Assembly: GCF_002154225.1 (NCBI RefSeq)
Contig: NZ_MTSE01000001.1
Coordinates: forward strand, 248,001-312,000
Length of the DNA stretch: 64,000 nucleotides
From: Hymenobacter crusticola
GTDB lineage: Bacteria; Bacteroidota; Bacteroidia; Cytophagales; Hymenobacteraceae
Direction of reading: 5' to 3'
In this document: positions 42,626 to 51,842 of the stretch, in pieces
Layout of the letters: each line of letters opens with the position of its first letter
How positions within the stretch are numbered: the first letter of the stretch is position 1
The notes under the pieces: model-generated
Told to the model about the DNA's origin: nothing
Database searches by the model: none
The model's input: only the letters and a program-made list of their open reading frames with translations
Translations under genes and position numbers: made by a program

Positions 42626-45559
42626 TTATGCGTCTACGCGTTTAGCGGCTTCCTCTACGGTTGCTTTTACGTTCTCAATGGCCGGGTTGGCCGTCTCGAA
42701 AGCGCGAGCTACCAAATCTTTCTGCTCTTTTACGTGCACTTTGTTATAGCCAGTTGCAGGCGAAGCACTAGGCTTACGGGCAATAACGTCTTCTAACTCG
42801 CGACGCATGAAGCGCAGCAGGTAGTTCCAGTAACCCATATTTTCTGGTTCCTCTTGCACCCAGTACAGCTTAGCTTTCGGGTACTTAGCTAGCTCTTCAT
42901 CGAGTTGCTTTTTCGGGAAAGGATGCAGTTGTTCAACCCGCACAAGGGCCACGTCTTTGCGCTGCGACTTTTGTTGCTCCTCTAGCAAATCGAAGTACAC
43001 TTTGCCTGAGCATAGCAGCACACGCTTCACCTTTTTAGCGTCGGCGTATACATCGCCGAGCACTTCGCGGAAGTTGCCGCTGGTGAATTCCTCTACTGGT
43101 GACACGCATAGCGGGTGGCGCAGCATCGATTTGGGCGACATCACAACTAGCGGCTTCCTAAAGTTCCACGTCAGCTGACGGCGCAAGGCGTGGAAGAAGT
43201 TGGCTGGTGTGGTCATGTTGGCCACGATGATGTTATTCTCGGCGGCTAGCTGCAAGAAGCGCTCGGGGCGAGCATTGGAGTGCTCCGGGCCTTGGCCTTC
43301 GTAGCCGTGCGGCAGTTGCAACACGATGCCATTCATGCGCTGCCATTTGCTTTCCGATGATACCACAAATTGGTCGATCATGGTTTGAGCCCCGTTGGCG
43401 AAATCACCGAACTGCGCTTCCCAAATCACCAATGCCGTAGGATTAGCCATGGCATAGCCAAACTCGAAACCTAACACTGCATATTCGCTCAATAGCGAGT
43501 TGTAAATGCTTAGCTTCTCGTGCTCACCATCCATGTGGTTCAGTGAGTTGTACGGTGCCGAGGTCTCGGCATCGTGCAACACGGCATGCCGGTGCGAGAA
43601 CGTACCACGCTGCACATCTTGGCCGCTCACCCGCACAATGTGGTTTTCTTGAAGCAAAGAACCATAGGCAAGCAATTCGCCAGCGGCCCAGTTCAGGGTA
43701 CGGGTTTCGAAGAACATCTTACGACGCTCCTTAAGCAGGTTATCAATCTGCTTAATAGGCTTGAAACCTTCTGGAATAGTTGTTAGCGCTTTCGCTACCT
43801 TTTGTACTACCTCCTCGCTTATTCCCGTTTCCGGCGACTTTTCGAAGTCTTCGTTTTTAGCACGACCTAGGCTGCGCCATTCGTTTTCAAGAACTTGGTA
43901 GTTGTAAGGCAACGGCTTCTGTTTTACCATGTCGAGGCGGGCTTGCAGCAAGTCGCGGAATTCGCGGTCCATCTGATTTGCTAGCTCCGCATCTACGTCA
44001 CCCCGGTTCACCAGCATCGTGTTGTACACTTCGCGGGGGTTTGGATGCTTCGAGATAATGTTATACAGCGTAGGCTGCGTGAACTTTGGCTCGTCTGACT
44101 CGTTGTGGCCGTGGCGACGGTAGCACACCATATCAATAAAGATATCAGCGTGGAACTGCTGCCGATATTCGGTAGCTAGCCGCACGGCGAATACTACGGC
44201 CTCGGGGTCGTCGCCGTTCACGTGCAACACAGGCGCATCGATGATCTTTGCTAGGTCCGTGCTGTAAATAGAGGAACGAGCGTCTTCGAAGTCGGTGGTG
44301 AAACCTACTTGGTTGTTAATAACAAAGTGAATCGTGCCGCCCGTTTTGTAGCCTTCCAGCTGCGACATCTGCGTCAACTCGTAGCCAATGCCCTGCCCAG
44401 CCAATGCAGCATCGCCGTGGATGAGAATGGGTAAGATTTGGTGGTAATCGTCGTTGTACTGGTGCTCAATTTTTGCCCGTACAAAACCTTCCACCACAGG
44501 GTTTACCGCTTCTAAGTGGGAAGGGTTAGGCGCCAGCTTCAAGTTTACTTTTTGGCCGTTCTCTGCTTCCACATCGGAGCTATAGCCCATGTGGTACTTC
44601 ACGTCACCATCACCCATCGTCAAGTCTGGTACGGCCGTGCCCTCGAATTCCGAGAAAATCTGCTCGTACGTCTTGCCCATGATGTTGGCCAGTACGTTTA
44701 GACGGCCGCGGTGCGCCATCCCGATCATCACTTCTTTCACTCCTAGTTCCGACGCCTTGTTAATGATAGCGTCAAGGGCCGGAATAGTTGTTTCGCCACC
44801 TTCTAGGGAAAAGCGTTTCTGTCCTAGAAACTTGGTATGCAGGAAGTTTTCGAAGACAACGGCCTCATTCAACTTCTTCAGAATCCGCTTCTTATACTCG
44901 ATACCGGGATTAAAGCTGAGCGAGTCTTTCTCAACTTTCTCGCGAAACCAATCCAAAGTTTGGGGGTCGCGAATATACATGTACTCGAAGCCAATGCCGC
45001 GTGTGTACACTTTATCCAAGGCCGCTATAATGTCGCGCAGCTTTGTGGTGGTACCTAGGCCCAGCACGTCGCCATTGCGGAATGGCGTATCCAGATCAGC
45101 TTCCGATAAGCCAAAATCAGCTAGGTTTAGCCGCGCTTTGCGATCCTTACGGGCCCGAACTGGATTGGTCTGCGCGAGTAAGTGCCCACGGCTACGGTAA
45201 GCGTAGATGAGGTTGCGCACAGCAGTTTCCTTATCAGTCGCTGCTGCATCGGTTGGCTGAGCCGCTTCACCCGCATTGTTAGTAGAGGCCAAGGTGTTCA
45301 GTACCCCATAGTCAGGCTTCTGCTCTACAGTAGCGCTGAGTGTAGCCGCGCCGTTGCTAGCCGCCGGCCTCGCAGCAGGTTGCGCTACTCCGCCTCCGTC
45401 AGCAGCTTGACCTTCAGCCGGATACTGCTGTGAAAAGTCGAAGCCTTCAAAGAATTTGCGCCAACCGAAATCCACTGATTCCGGGTTTTGCTTGTACGCT
45501 TGGTACAGCTGTTCGATGTAGTCGCCATGGGCGTTGGCGATATAAGAGTAAGCTTCCAT
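42626..45559 (-). CDS. sucA: 2-oxoglutarate dehydrogenase E1 component
   Basis: 977 residues from ATG 45559 (MEAYSYIANAHGDYIEQLYQ); upstream codons to 45622 are unlikely to be coding. The short N-terminal helix binds E2. Thiamine-diphosphate enzyme motifs include MAHRGRLNVLANI, HGDAALAGQGIGYEL, VVCYRRHGHNESDEP-like MVCYRRHGHNESDEP and QFGDFANGAQTMIDQF. It decarboxylates 2-oxoglutarate in the TCA cycle. First gene of a sucA-sucB unit; a palindrome upstream is a candidate operator. Confidence 0.96.
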   Translation of the reverse strand: MEAYSYIANAHGDYIEQLYQAYKQNPESVDFGWRKFFEGFDFSQQYPAEGQAADGGGVAQPAARPAASNGAATLSATVEQKPDYGVLNTLASTNNAGEAAQPTDAAATDKETAVRNLIYAYRSRGHLLAQTNPVRARKDRKARLNLADFGLSEADLDTPFRNGDVLGLGTTTKLRDIIAALDKVYTRGIGFEYMYIRDPQTLDWFREKVEKDSLSFNPGIEYKKRILKKLNEAVVFENFLHTKFLGQKRFSLEGGETTIPALDAIINKASELGVKEVMIGMAHRGRLNVLANIMGKTYEQIFSEFEGTAVPDLTMGDGDVKYHMGYSSDVEAENGQKVNLKLAPNPSHLEAVNPVVEGFVRAKIEHQYNDDYHQILPILIHGDAALAGQGIGYELTQMSQLEGYKTGGTIHFVINNQVGFTTDFEDARSSIYSTDLAKIIDAPVLHVNGDDPEAVVFAVRLATEYRQQFHADIFIDMVCYRRHGHNESDEPKFTQPTLYNIISKHPNPREVYNTMLVNRGDVDAELANQMDREFRDLLQARLDMVKQKPLPYNYQVLENEWRSLGRAKNEDFEKSPETGISEEVVQKVAKALTTIPEGFKPIKQIDNLLKERRKMFFETRTLNWAAGELLAYGSLLQENHIVRVSGQDVQRGTFSHRHAVLHDAETSAPYNSLNHMDGEHEKLSIYNSLLSEYAVLGFEFGYAMANPTALVIWEAQFGDFANGAQTMIDQFVVSSESKWQRMNGIVLQLPHGYEGQGPEHSNARPERFLQLAAENNIIVANMTTPANFFHALRRQLTWNFRKPLVVMSPKSMLRHPLCVSPVEEFTSGNFREVLGDVYADAKKVKRVLLCSGKVYFDLLEEQQKSQRKDVALVRVEQLHPFPKKQLDEELAKYPKAKLYWVQEEPENMGYWNYLLRFMRRELEDVIARKPSASPATGYNKVHVKEQKDLVARAFETANPAIENVKATVEEAAKRVDA

Positions 45560-45621
45560 AAGTGAGGAGCTGGGTGAGTCAAGAGCAAAAGTAAAAAGCT
45601 TAAACACAAGGTGAAAACTCA

Positions 45622-45639
45622 TATTCGCATGTGCGAATA
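45622..45639. promoter_or_regulatory. Palindrome upstream of sucA, operator candidate
   Basis: TATTCGCA and TGCGAATA, perfect eight-base arms with a two-base centre, about 63 bases before the sucA start. Size and symmetry fit a dimeric regulator site. Confidence 0.4.
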
Positions 45640-45722
45640 AACCTTATAATCAAGCGTAATCCTTTTGTAGGTACTTGTCTTAAACAACAATTGTTCCTGC
45701 CAATCTATAGAAAATAACGCAA

Positions 45723-45752
45723 AAAAGCCTTTCTAAAGATAGAAAGGCTTTT
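45723..45752 (-). terminator. Intrinsic terminator of the MRJP-like gene
   Basis: Perfect 13-base arms (45723-45735 and 45740-45752) with a four-base loop; the minus strand ends in a T-run. It lies 21 bases after the stop. Confidence 0.82.
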
Positions 45753-45772
45753 CCTAAAACGTTAAAGCTAGG

Positions 45773-46948
45773 TTATTTAGGAAGACTCATCTTGAAAATA
45801 TGAAAAGGCTGATCTACTTGACTTATTCCTTTATTCCAAGTTGGCGTTTTGTGAATAGCGGAGTTTGTGACATACAACGTACCATCAGCAGTAAAGCTAA
45901 ATGTGTCCGGCCACTGCAAACGTTTGTCTTTCGCGATGGTTTTCACTTGGCCATCAGGTGCTCGGCGGACGATAGAGTTGGTCTCGAAGGCTGTCATATA
46001 TAAGTTGTTAGCAGCATCAATTTCCATTCCGTCGCAGGCAGGCACTTTGCCTAACTCTTCTATTTGCTGGGCTAATTGGGCGTCCGAAAGGCTAGCATTG
46101 CGCAGTGCCTCTGTCTTAATTCGGTAAAGCTTATAGCTAGTAAGCGGCTTCCAGTACAAGTATTGGAAGTCGTGGCTCAACGCAATTCCATCAGCATTGA
46201 ACTGCATCTTTTTCCCAGTGGCGTCGATTAGCGTTTGGCCTTCTGCCTTAATACCTAGGGTGCTATCACCGAGCATAGAGGGGTGCTTCGCCAGAACTTG
46301 GCGCGCTTTCCCAGATTTTAAATCCACAACTACCAAGCTGCCCATACCTGACTCCGTGATATAGGCATAGTTGCGTTGCGTATCGACGCGGACGTCATTT
46401 AGGTAGGATTTCCGGGGGGCTACGCTTTCGGGGAAGCTGATATTTTGTACTACTTTATTTGTCTTCGGATCAATCTTGACCAGCTTAGGTCCACCGGGTA
46501 CTGTGGCTTTCAAACCTGGTGCAGCTGGATCGAGCACCCACAACATACCGCTCGGGTCAGCATAGACGCTCTGCGGACAAATCCAGTGCTTCTGCGGTTC
46601 ATTGCGCACAGTTTCATTCCAGACGCACCAGTTCGCATCTGGGTAAGGCTTCAGCGAGCCATCACTACCAAGCTGAGCAACGGGCATGACTGGGTTATAG
46701 TCCCAGCGGGGAAAGTCTATGAACGTACGACCATCGGGCAACACAGCCACGCCTACAAACTGTGGCCCTTTAAGTTGAGTCACTACTTGCAGCGGCGAGC
46801 CGGTAGCCGTCGAATCAGTACTGGTTGCTGTTGTGGTTGTATCTTCTTTTGCCGACGAAGAAGGTGAAGAGCAGCTAGCGAATGCTAACATACTAGCAAG
46901 CGCTAAGTTAGCTATACCTAGCTTGGGTAGGAGAAGGGTGAAAGACAT
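45773..46948 (-). CDS. Lipoprotein of the major royal jelly protein/SMP-30-like beta-propeller family
   Basis: 391 residues. An N-terminal hydrophobic segment ends in LAFASCSS, a lipobox, followed by a Ser/Thr-rich spacer (about 28-50). The rest is a six-bladed propeller typical of the MRJP/yellow family: VGVAVLPDGRTFIDFPRW, CPQSVYADPSGMLWVLDP, YLNDVRVDTQRNYAYITES and CDGMEIDAANNLYMTAFE. Bacterial members are mostly uncharacterised; related propellers include gluconolactonases. It is probably anchored to a membrane facing the periplasm. Confidence 0.88.
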   Translation of the reverse strand: MSFTLLLPKLGIANLALASMLAFASCSSPSSSAKEDTTTTATSTDSTATGSPLQVVTQLKGPQFVGVAVLPDGRTFIDFPRWDYNPVMPVAQLGSDGSLKPYPDANWCVWNETVRNEPQKHWICPQSVYADPSGMLWVLDPAAPGLKATVPGGPKLVKIDPKTNKVVQNISFPESVAPRKSYLNDVRVDTQRNYAYITESGMGSLVVVDLKSGKARQVLAKHPSMLGDSTLGIKAEGQTLIDATGKKMQFNADGIALSHDFQYLYWKPLTSYKLYRIKTEALRNASLSDAQLAQQIEELGKVPACDGMEIDAANNLYMTAFETNSIVRRAPDGQVKTIAKDKRLQWPDTFSFTADGTLYVTNSAIHKTPTWNKGISQVDQPFHIFKMSLPK

Positions 46949-47290
46949 AGGAGTTTGGGTTGGAGAAGTGCATACAGCTAATAGAGCTGGGTTTTATATG
47001 TACGCGGGGCTCTCAACCATGTTTGTCTTTCATCAATGATGCTGCTCTATTCCACTCGGATTTACTAATTTTATTAGCAACTGCAACGTGTAAAGTTGTG
47101 GCGAAGGCAGCGTAATAGTACTCTTGAACTATCCATCAGTATTTTTTTTATTAACTTGCCGCCTCAAAGCCAAAATGGCTTCCTTGGGTTGCAACATTTC
47201 TTAGCAAACCATTTTCGTTCTCAGCCACTTTTTTGAGGATGAGTAGTCCTTTCTCTTCGGACGAAAGAAGAGTCCACCAAATCAACTACC
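46949..47290. other. Intergenic gap between divergent exported-protein genes
   Basis: 342 bases, rather AT-rich, between the MRJP-like gene (minus) and the 3D-domain gene (plus). A T-run occurs near 47144. No clear gene, palindrome or -7 match; it must hold both promoters. Confidence 0.5.
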
Positions 47291-47809
47291 ATGTCTATTG
47301 CGTTATTAGTTCTCACGCTGCTCTTTCCCCCCCGCGTCTTTCCCACGACTGCAGCGCTCCCCTCCACAGTTGCCCATCTGAGCCCACGACAAGCTGTGCT
47401 CTTTATGCCCAAAACGCTTGCGGCATTGCCTCCTAGGACATTACCTAGCTACCAAGTAACGGCCACTGTGTATTCGGCGGAAGCCCGCCAGACAGACAAA
47501 GAACCTCTTGTGACGGCCGACAACTCCCGGATTTCTAGGCACCACAACAGCAAGCACCGTTGGATGGCCCTTTCCCGCGACATGCTCAAGGATTGGGGTG
47601 GCAAATTTGACTTCGGTGATTCGGTGCGAGTGCAAGGCATTTCGGCCGAGTTAGATGGCACTTACGTCATCCACGACACGATGAATCGCCGTCTGCACCG
47701 CACTATTGACCTGCTCGTAGGTCGGCACGAACGCATCTATGGTAAGTGGGACCAAGTGAGTATCAGCAAAGTAGAAGAGGACGCTACGCCAACTTGGACG
47801 GCTAGCTAG
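47291..47809 (+). CDS. Exported protein with 3D/double-psi beta-barrel domain
   Basis: 172 residues. A hydrophobic N-terminus (1-22) suggests secretion. Residues about 55-150 form a 3D-like (RlpA-related) double-psi barrel: VTATVYSAEARQTD, TADNSRISRHH, WMALSRDML, FGDSVRVQGI and YVIHDTMNRRLHRTIDLLVG, the last resembling the catalytic DTxxxxxG-xxIDL region of peptidoglycan-active barrels. Such proteins in Bacteroidota are thought to act on or near the cell wall, but activity is not proven. Start ATG 47291. Confidence 0.8.
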   Translation: MSIALLVLTLLFPPRVFPTTAALPSTVAHLSPRQAVLFMPKTLAALPPRTLPSYQVTATVYSAEARQTDKEPLVTADNSRISRHHNSKHRWMALSRDMLKDWGGKFDFGDSVRVQGISAELDGTYVIHDTMNRRLHRTIDLLVGRHERIYGKWDQVSISKVEEDATPTWTAS

Positions 47810-47857
47810 GTCCTGCTTCCCTTGTAACTAGACCGAAAAACTTCGGCTTTCTCTTCC

Positions 47858-48865
47858 TTAATTAGGCGCTTCGTACGTTTCGATCAGGCGCGGCTGGCTA
47901 TGCTCGTCATACAAAAAGCTTAAGGGTTGCGACGGATCACGCATGATCGTCGTGTAAGGAATATTCCAACGCTTCCACATTTCTTGCAACGATTGACCGT
48001 AAGCCGAGTTTTCCCATGGGTTGAAAACTGCGCTTGTAATGTCGTCGATCAGGGTATCGTACACTAGATGGTCGTCACTTGGTTTGAGTGGACGCGCAAA
48101 GTAATCGGGCACCACGTTGAACAAGTACGCGCCATAGTACACTCGCGCTTTGAATTCTGCTATTTGGATAGGATGCAAAGGCCGCTCTGTGTCGGTTACC
48201 ACGCGTCGCATAGCATCACGCACGATGCCATTATCAGCTAGGCAAGTCATTAGCACCGTGTTACCTAGCTTGATGCTGAACCCCATAGTCGTTAGGTCAT
48301 CATCGTACTCAAACGGGATAGTATCTTCTCGCTGATCCACTTCTAGGATAAAAAGCGAGGCAGGGGTAAAATCTTCAAACTCAATAGGCACCCGCAACGC
48401 TTGGAACGTTTGGAAGAAGGCGTGGAAGCGGCGAAACATCTGAGCATTTTCGGCCAGCGGATACCTAGGCATCACCAATGGGTTCAGTTCGGTGAGCAGT
48501 TCGGTGATAAAGACGCCGTAAAACATTTTGCCAAGCCACAAAAACAGTGTTTTGTCTGGCAAAGCGCGCCACCCTTCCAATCCTAGTTCGGCTGCCTGCT
48601 GAGCCTGTGCCTCTAACGGCTCCACGTGCTGCGTGCGGCAATGCTGACAGCAAGGAATCCGTAGGTCACGGTACGTCACGATACTTTGATCGAGCAGTTG
48701 AATCTGCCGATCAGCTAGGTCGTAGCGGTCCATAAGCCAGTAAGCAAACACTGGCACCGAATCAATAGGAGGCTCGGTGGGTGCACCGCACAGAAAGCAA
48801 TGCTCTGGGCCGAAGCGCATGCCTTCTAATGGATCGTATAACTTGAGGTGAGCAGGAACCGACAT
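47858..48865 (-). CDS. Conserved protein with zinc-ribbon-like cysteine pairs, function unknown
   Basis: 335 residues from ATG 48865 (MSVPAHLKLYDPLEG). Near the N-terminus are CFLCG and, about 50 residues on, CCQHC, which could bind one zinc ion. The rest is mixed alpha/beta with no signal peptide. Late segments VVPDYFARPLKPSDDHLVYD and WKRWNIPYTTIMRD show no family I know. It seems to be a cytoplasmic protein. Upstream in-frame codons to 48895 are doubtful. The gene stands alone. Confidence 0.7.
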   Translation of the reverse strand: MSVPAHLKLYDPLEGMRFGPEHCFLCGAPTEPPIDSVPVFAYWLMDRYDLADRQIQLLDQSIVTYRDLRIPCCQHCRTQHVEPLEAQAQQAAELGLEGWRALPDKTLFLWLGKMFYGVFITELLTELNPLVMPRYPLAENAQMFRRFHAFFQTFQALRVPIEFEDFTPASLFILEVDQREDTIPFEYDDDLTTMGFSIKLGNTVLMTCLADNGIVRDAMRRVVTDTERPLHPIQIAEFKARVYYGAYLFNVVPDYFARPLKPSDDHLVYDTLIDDITSAVFNPWENSAYGQSLQEMWKRWNIPYTTIMRDPSQPLSFLYDEHSQPRLIETYEAPN

Positions 48866-49009
48866 AAGAGCAGAACAACACAGATGAAAGCGCAAAAGTA
48901 AGGTGCTAGCCTGAAGTACTCACTCGAACGTAATCTAACCTAGACCTCGCACCTGATTACTAGTCACTTAGCTGCAACCAGTAAGCCGACATAAGCGCTA
49001 CCACCAACA

Positions 49010-49043
49010 AAGAAGCCCCGCTCTCGGAAGAGCGGGGCTTCTT
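49010..49043 (-). terminator. Intrinsic terminator
   Basis: Perfect 15-base arms (49010-49024 and 49029-49043) with a four-base loop, 21 bases after the stop of the minus-strand gene at 49064. Confidence 0.82.
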
Positions 49044-49063
49044 GCGTTAAAGGAAACTCAATC

Positions 49064-49465
49064 TTAGCGCGAAAGCGCGTTGCTCATTTTTATCAACAGT
49101 TTGCCTAGCTGCGTGAGAGGCCCCGTGTAGCCATTGCTGGCTTCATCGGCCACTTTGTTGGTTTCGGCACCTAGGGTGGCGAGGGTTTCGGCAATTTCGT
49201 GAGCCTGGGTGCCGGGTGCGCCAATTTGCTCACGTAGGGTAGCTAGCTCTTGAATAATCTTAGCCAGGCCTGGCCGCTCCGAGGCTGCCAGCACGGCTTC
49301 CCAGCGCTCTACCTCGGCTAGGCCCCGCTTGGTTTCTTTATCGGGCACCCCATCGTTGAGGAGTGCAACGGTATCGTCGAGCAAGGCAGTCGTTTGCTGA
49401 TCGGTTACGTCGAGCGGAACAGATGGCACGAGGGGTGTTTGGGGCGTGGGCGTGGTCGAATCCAT
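49064..49465 (-). CDS. Small helical protein of unknown function
   Basis: 133 residues. A Pro/Thr-rich N-terminus (1-20) precedes an almost entirely helical protein, for example ERWEAVLAASERPGLAKIIQ, with no signal peptide or membrane helix. I recognise no family. It is divergent from an alanine-rich lipoprotein gene with 140 bases between starts, and codon use is like that of its neighbours. Confidence 0.65.
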   Translation of the reverse strand: MDSTTPTPQTPLVPSVPLDVTDQQTTALLDDTVALLNDGVPDKETKRGLAEVERWEAVLAASERPGLAKIIQELATLREQIGAPGTQAHEIAETLATLGAETNKVADEASNGYTGPLTQLGKLLIKMSNALSR

Positions 49466-49605
49466 AGCAGTAGTAGTTAGATGCCTAAAGCTATACTGCT
49501 GGTAGGCGGAAAAAGTTGAAAAGAGCTACTTGAGCCGTTGGGTTACCTTTCCGGTTGTGCTTGATTAAAAGCACTTCTCTTTTTCACTTAATTCCTCACC
49601 TACTG

Positions 49606-50022
49606 ATGAAAACCACCTTCAGAACGTTCGCTACTGCCGCTATTTTCGCCATGTTCACGGTTACTTCTTGCACCCAGGAAGGCGAGAAAAAGGCGGACGC
49701 TGCTGGCGAACACATAGAAGCCGCCGCCGAAAACACCGGTGATGCTGCCGCTGCCGAAGCCAACAACGCTGGCAACGCTATAGATAATGCCGCCAACGAA
49801 GCTGGCGATAAGATGGATAACGCCGCCAACAAGGCTGGTGATGCCATGGACAAAGCCGCCAACGACGCTGGCAATGCTATTGATAAAGCAGGCGCCTCCA
49901 TTGACAACGCAGCTGATAAGGCGAAAGCCGAAACCAAAGAAGCCGCCGCTGAAGCCGACGCGAAAATGGACAAGGCCGCCGCCGATGCCAAGTCGGAAAT
50001 GCGCGCTGCTGAAAAGCATTAA
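49606..50022 (+). CDS. Alanine-rich repeat lipoprotein
   Basis: 138 residues from ATG 49606. Signal peptide with lipobox FTVTSCTQ (Cys about 21), then about 110 residues of 11-residue-like amphipathic repeats rich in Ala, Asp, Lys and Asn (NAANEAGDKMDNAANKAGDA). The pattern resembles LEA-like or apolipoprotein-type helices: one face small and nonpolar, the other alternating charge. It may coat membranes or protect from desiccation; this is inference from composition. Its stop lies 12 bases before a perfect 60-bp palindrome. Confidence 0.82.
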   Translation: MKTTFRTFATAAIFAMFTVTSCTQEGEKKADAAGEHIEAAAENTGDAAAAEANNAGNAIDNAANEAGDKMDNAANKAGDAMDKAANDAGNAIDKAGASIDNAADKAKAETKEAAAEADAKMDKAAADAKSEMRAAEKH

Positions 50023-50033
50023 TAGCTTCCTCC

Positions 50034-50093
50034 TTGCCATAAAAAAGACCGCCCACCCTAGGTACCTAGGGTGGGCGGTCTTTTTTATGGCAA
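50034..50093. terminator. Perfect 60-bp palindrome, bidirectional terminator
   Basis: Two 30-base arms (50034-50063 and 50064-50093) are exact complements with no loop, centred in GGTACC. A6/T6 runs lie inside the arms and give U-runs in both directions. The right arm overlaps the stop codon of the minus-strand gene at 50085. Confidence 0.85.
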
Positions 50094-51632
50094 AAGGTGG
50101 AGGGCCGGGGCCTCGCCGGCCAACTCAAGGAGCACTTCGTAGTAAGGCTTTCCTACGATGCGCGCCCGCAACCAACAATAGAAGCTTAGTGCCTGCAGAT
50201 CTTCGCGCTCCAACGGTAAAAACGTGGGTATTTTTCCTACTTGTTCGGCGAAGGTGGCATGCGCAGCAACGGTCGGATCGTCGATGAGTTCGCGCACCAG
50301 CGCCAGGAAGCTCAGTACGTAGTGGTACGTGCTGCCGCTGGGGCATCGCTCGCGCACCATGCGCTCAATAGCGCGCAGCCGGTTGAGGGCTAGGTCGGCA
50401 TTGCCCATTTCCAGCTGGGTTAGCATCTCCCCTAGGTTTTTGTTGAACACCCACTCCAGCCCCATCTGCTGCTCGCACCAATGATCGGAGCGACCAATAC
50501 TGATAAGGATTTGATTGGTTTTATGAAACTGGCTTTCAGCAAAATAATGAAAGCTTAACCCTAGCTTAGCCGTGAGCTGGTCTCGGGAGGAAAGTACGAT
50601 TTCTGCATTCTGCAACAGAGCTTCTACCAATCTGATACTTTCTGCGTTTCGGCGTAAAAAGGCGTAATTAGCAGCTAGTAGAAAGGTGTACTTGGGCAGA
50701 AAATCGGTGTAATGACTGCGCGACCCAGAGTACAAGGCGCAACGCAACTGCTCTAGGTAGGCCACCGACTCGGCAAAGCGCCGGGTGCGATACAGGGCGT
50801 GGGCAATCATGTAGAGCAAACCTAGCTGATAGTAGCGGTGAGCTGGCGCAAACCCGTGGCGCTTCTCCATCAGATGGTAGCAGCGAATCACGAAGGGCAC
50901 AAACGACACAAAATCGCGCCGCACCAGCATGGCGCTGCGAGCAATAGACAGCAGCCGGTACAGCAGCGAAGGCCGGCGGGCGAAGGCCTCCTGCAACTCG
51001 TACTCACGCAACACCTCTTGCATAATGGTGTCGAACGCCTCGCTGCCCCGGCCGCGGGTGCGGGCCTCACGCAGCCGTTGCCGAATCAGGCTGTTGGCAA
51101 TGCTGGCCCGCTCCTCTTCGTCGGCAGCCTTCTTATTCAGGTTGCGGCGCCGAATGATGTCGGCTAGCTCTTCGCCAGCCGGCGCAGTATCAGCATTGGC
51201 AATCTGTAAGTTGTAGACGGTATTGAGCAGCTCGTATTGTTCGTTCTGGCGGGCTAGCTTTTCGGCTTTGCGCAGGGTCGTCCAGGCTAGGCGTGGCACC
51301 CCGACCTCGAACAGGTACTGCGCCAAGGTAAGTTGCCCACGCACCGGAGCGGCGGCAGTGGCATCTTGCTGGCGCTGCCGTAGCAGCAGAAAGTCGGTGA
51401 GATGGCGCATGAGGCGCTTGCGCAACGCGTAGTAGGCCACAGGGTTAGGTTCCTCCGGGTACAGCTGGTGCACGAGGTCTTCCGTGGAATAGGCCCGCTG
51501 GTGGAGCAGTAGCTCGTAGAGCCGCGCGTCGAGGCGACCTTTGGTTTTCTTTCGCTGCCGCTGAATGAACCGGGCAAAATCCTTACGGTCGTCGGGTGAG
51601 AAAGTAGCGAGAGTAGTACGCAGGTCATCCAT
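50085..51632 (-). CDS. Helical-repeat (TPR-like) protein of unknown function
   Basis: 515 residues, all helical with TPR/SEL-like repeat character: for example FEVGVPRLAWTTLRKAEKLA, FAESVAYLEQLRCALY and MGNADLALNRLRAIERMV. There is no signal peptide or transmembrane segment. The N-terminal 90 residues (DDLRTTLATFSPDDRKDFAR, LYELLLHQR) recur in Bacteroidota proteins of unknown function as I remember them. It is probably a cytoplasmic scaffold. Its 3' end is inside a perfect palindrome. Confidence 0.78.
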   Translation of the reverse strand: MDDLRTTLATFSPDDRKDFARFIQRQRKKTKGRLDARLYELLLHQRAYSTEDLVHQLYPEEPNPVAYYALRKRLMRHLTDFLLLRQRQQDATAAAPVRGQLTLAQYLFEVGVPRLAWTTLRKAEKLARQNEQYELLNTVYNLQIANADTAPAGEELADIIRRRNLNKKAADEEERASIANSLIRQRLREARTRGRGSEAFDTIMQEVLREYELQEAFARRPSLLYRLLSIARSAMLVRRDFVSFVPFVIRCYHLMEKRHGFAPAHRYYQLGLLYMIAHALYRTRRFAESVAYLEQLRCALYSGSRSHYTDFLPKYTFLLAANYAFLRRNAESIRLVEALLQNAEIVLSSRDQLTAKLGLSFHYFAESQFHKTNQILISIGRSDHWCEQQMGLEWVFNKNLGEMLTQLEMGNADLALNRLRAIERMVRERCPSGSTYHYVLSFLALVRELIDDPTVAAHATFAEQVGKIPTFLPLEREDLQALSFYCWLRARIVGKPYYEVLLELAGEAPALHLLP

Positions 51633-51842
51633 GCGGTTAAGATCGGGAATAAGCTAAGCAAAACAATCATTTATCCAGACAAGAAGAAGTCTGATTATAC
51701 AGACAACAACTAACTGTATTTCAGTATTTTGCCTCCATGTTTAGTCAATTATAAAAGTCTATTATTTATAAAAACTCGTTGCCGCTTTTGCTAGGCTAGG
51801 ATGCATCTTTCTCCTGTCATCTCCCACATTTTAGCCTATTAT

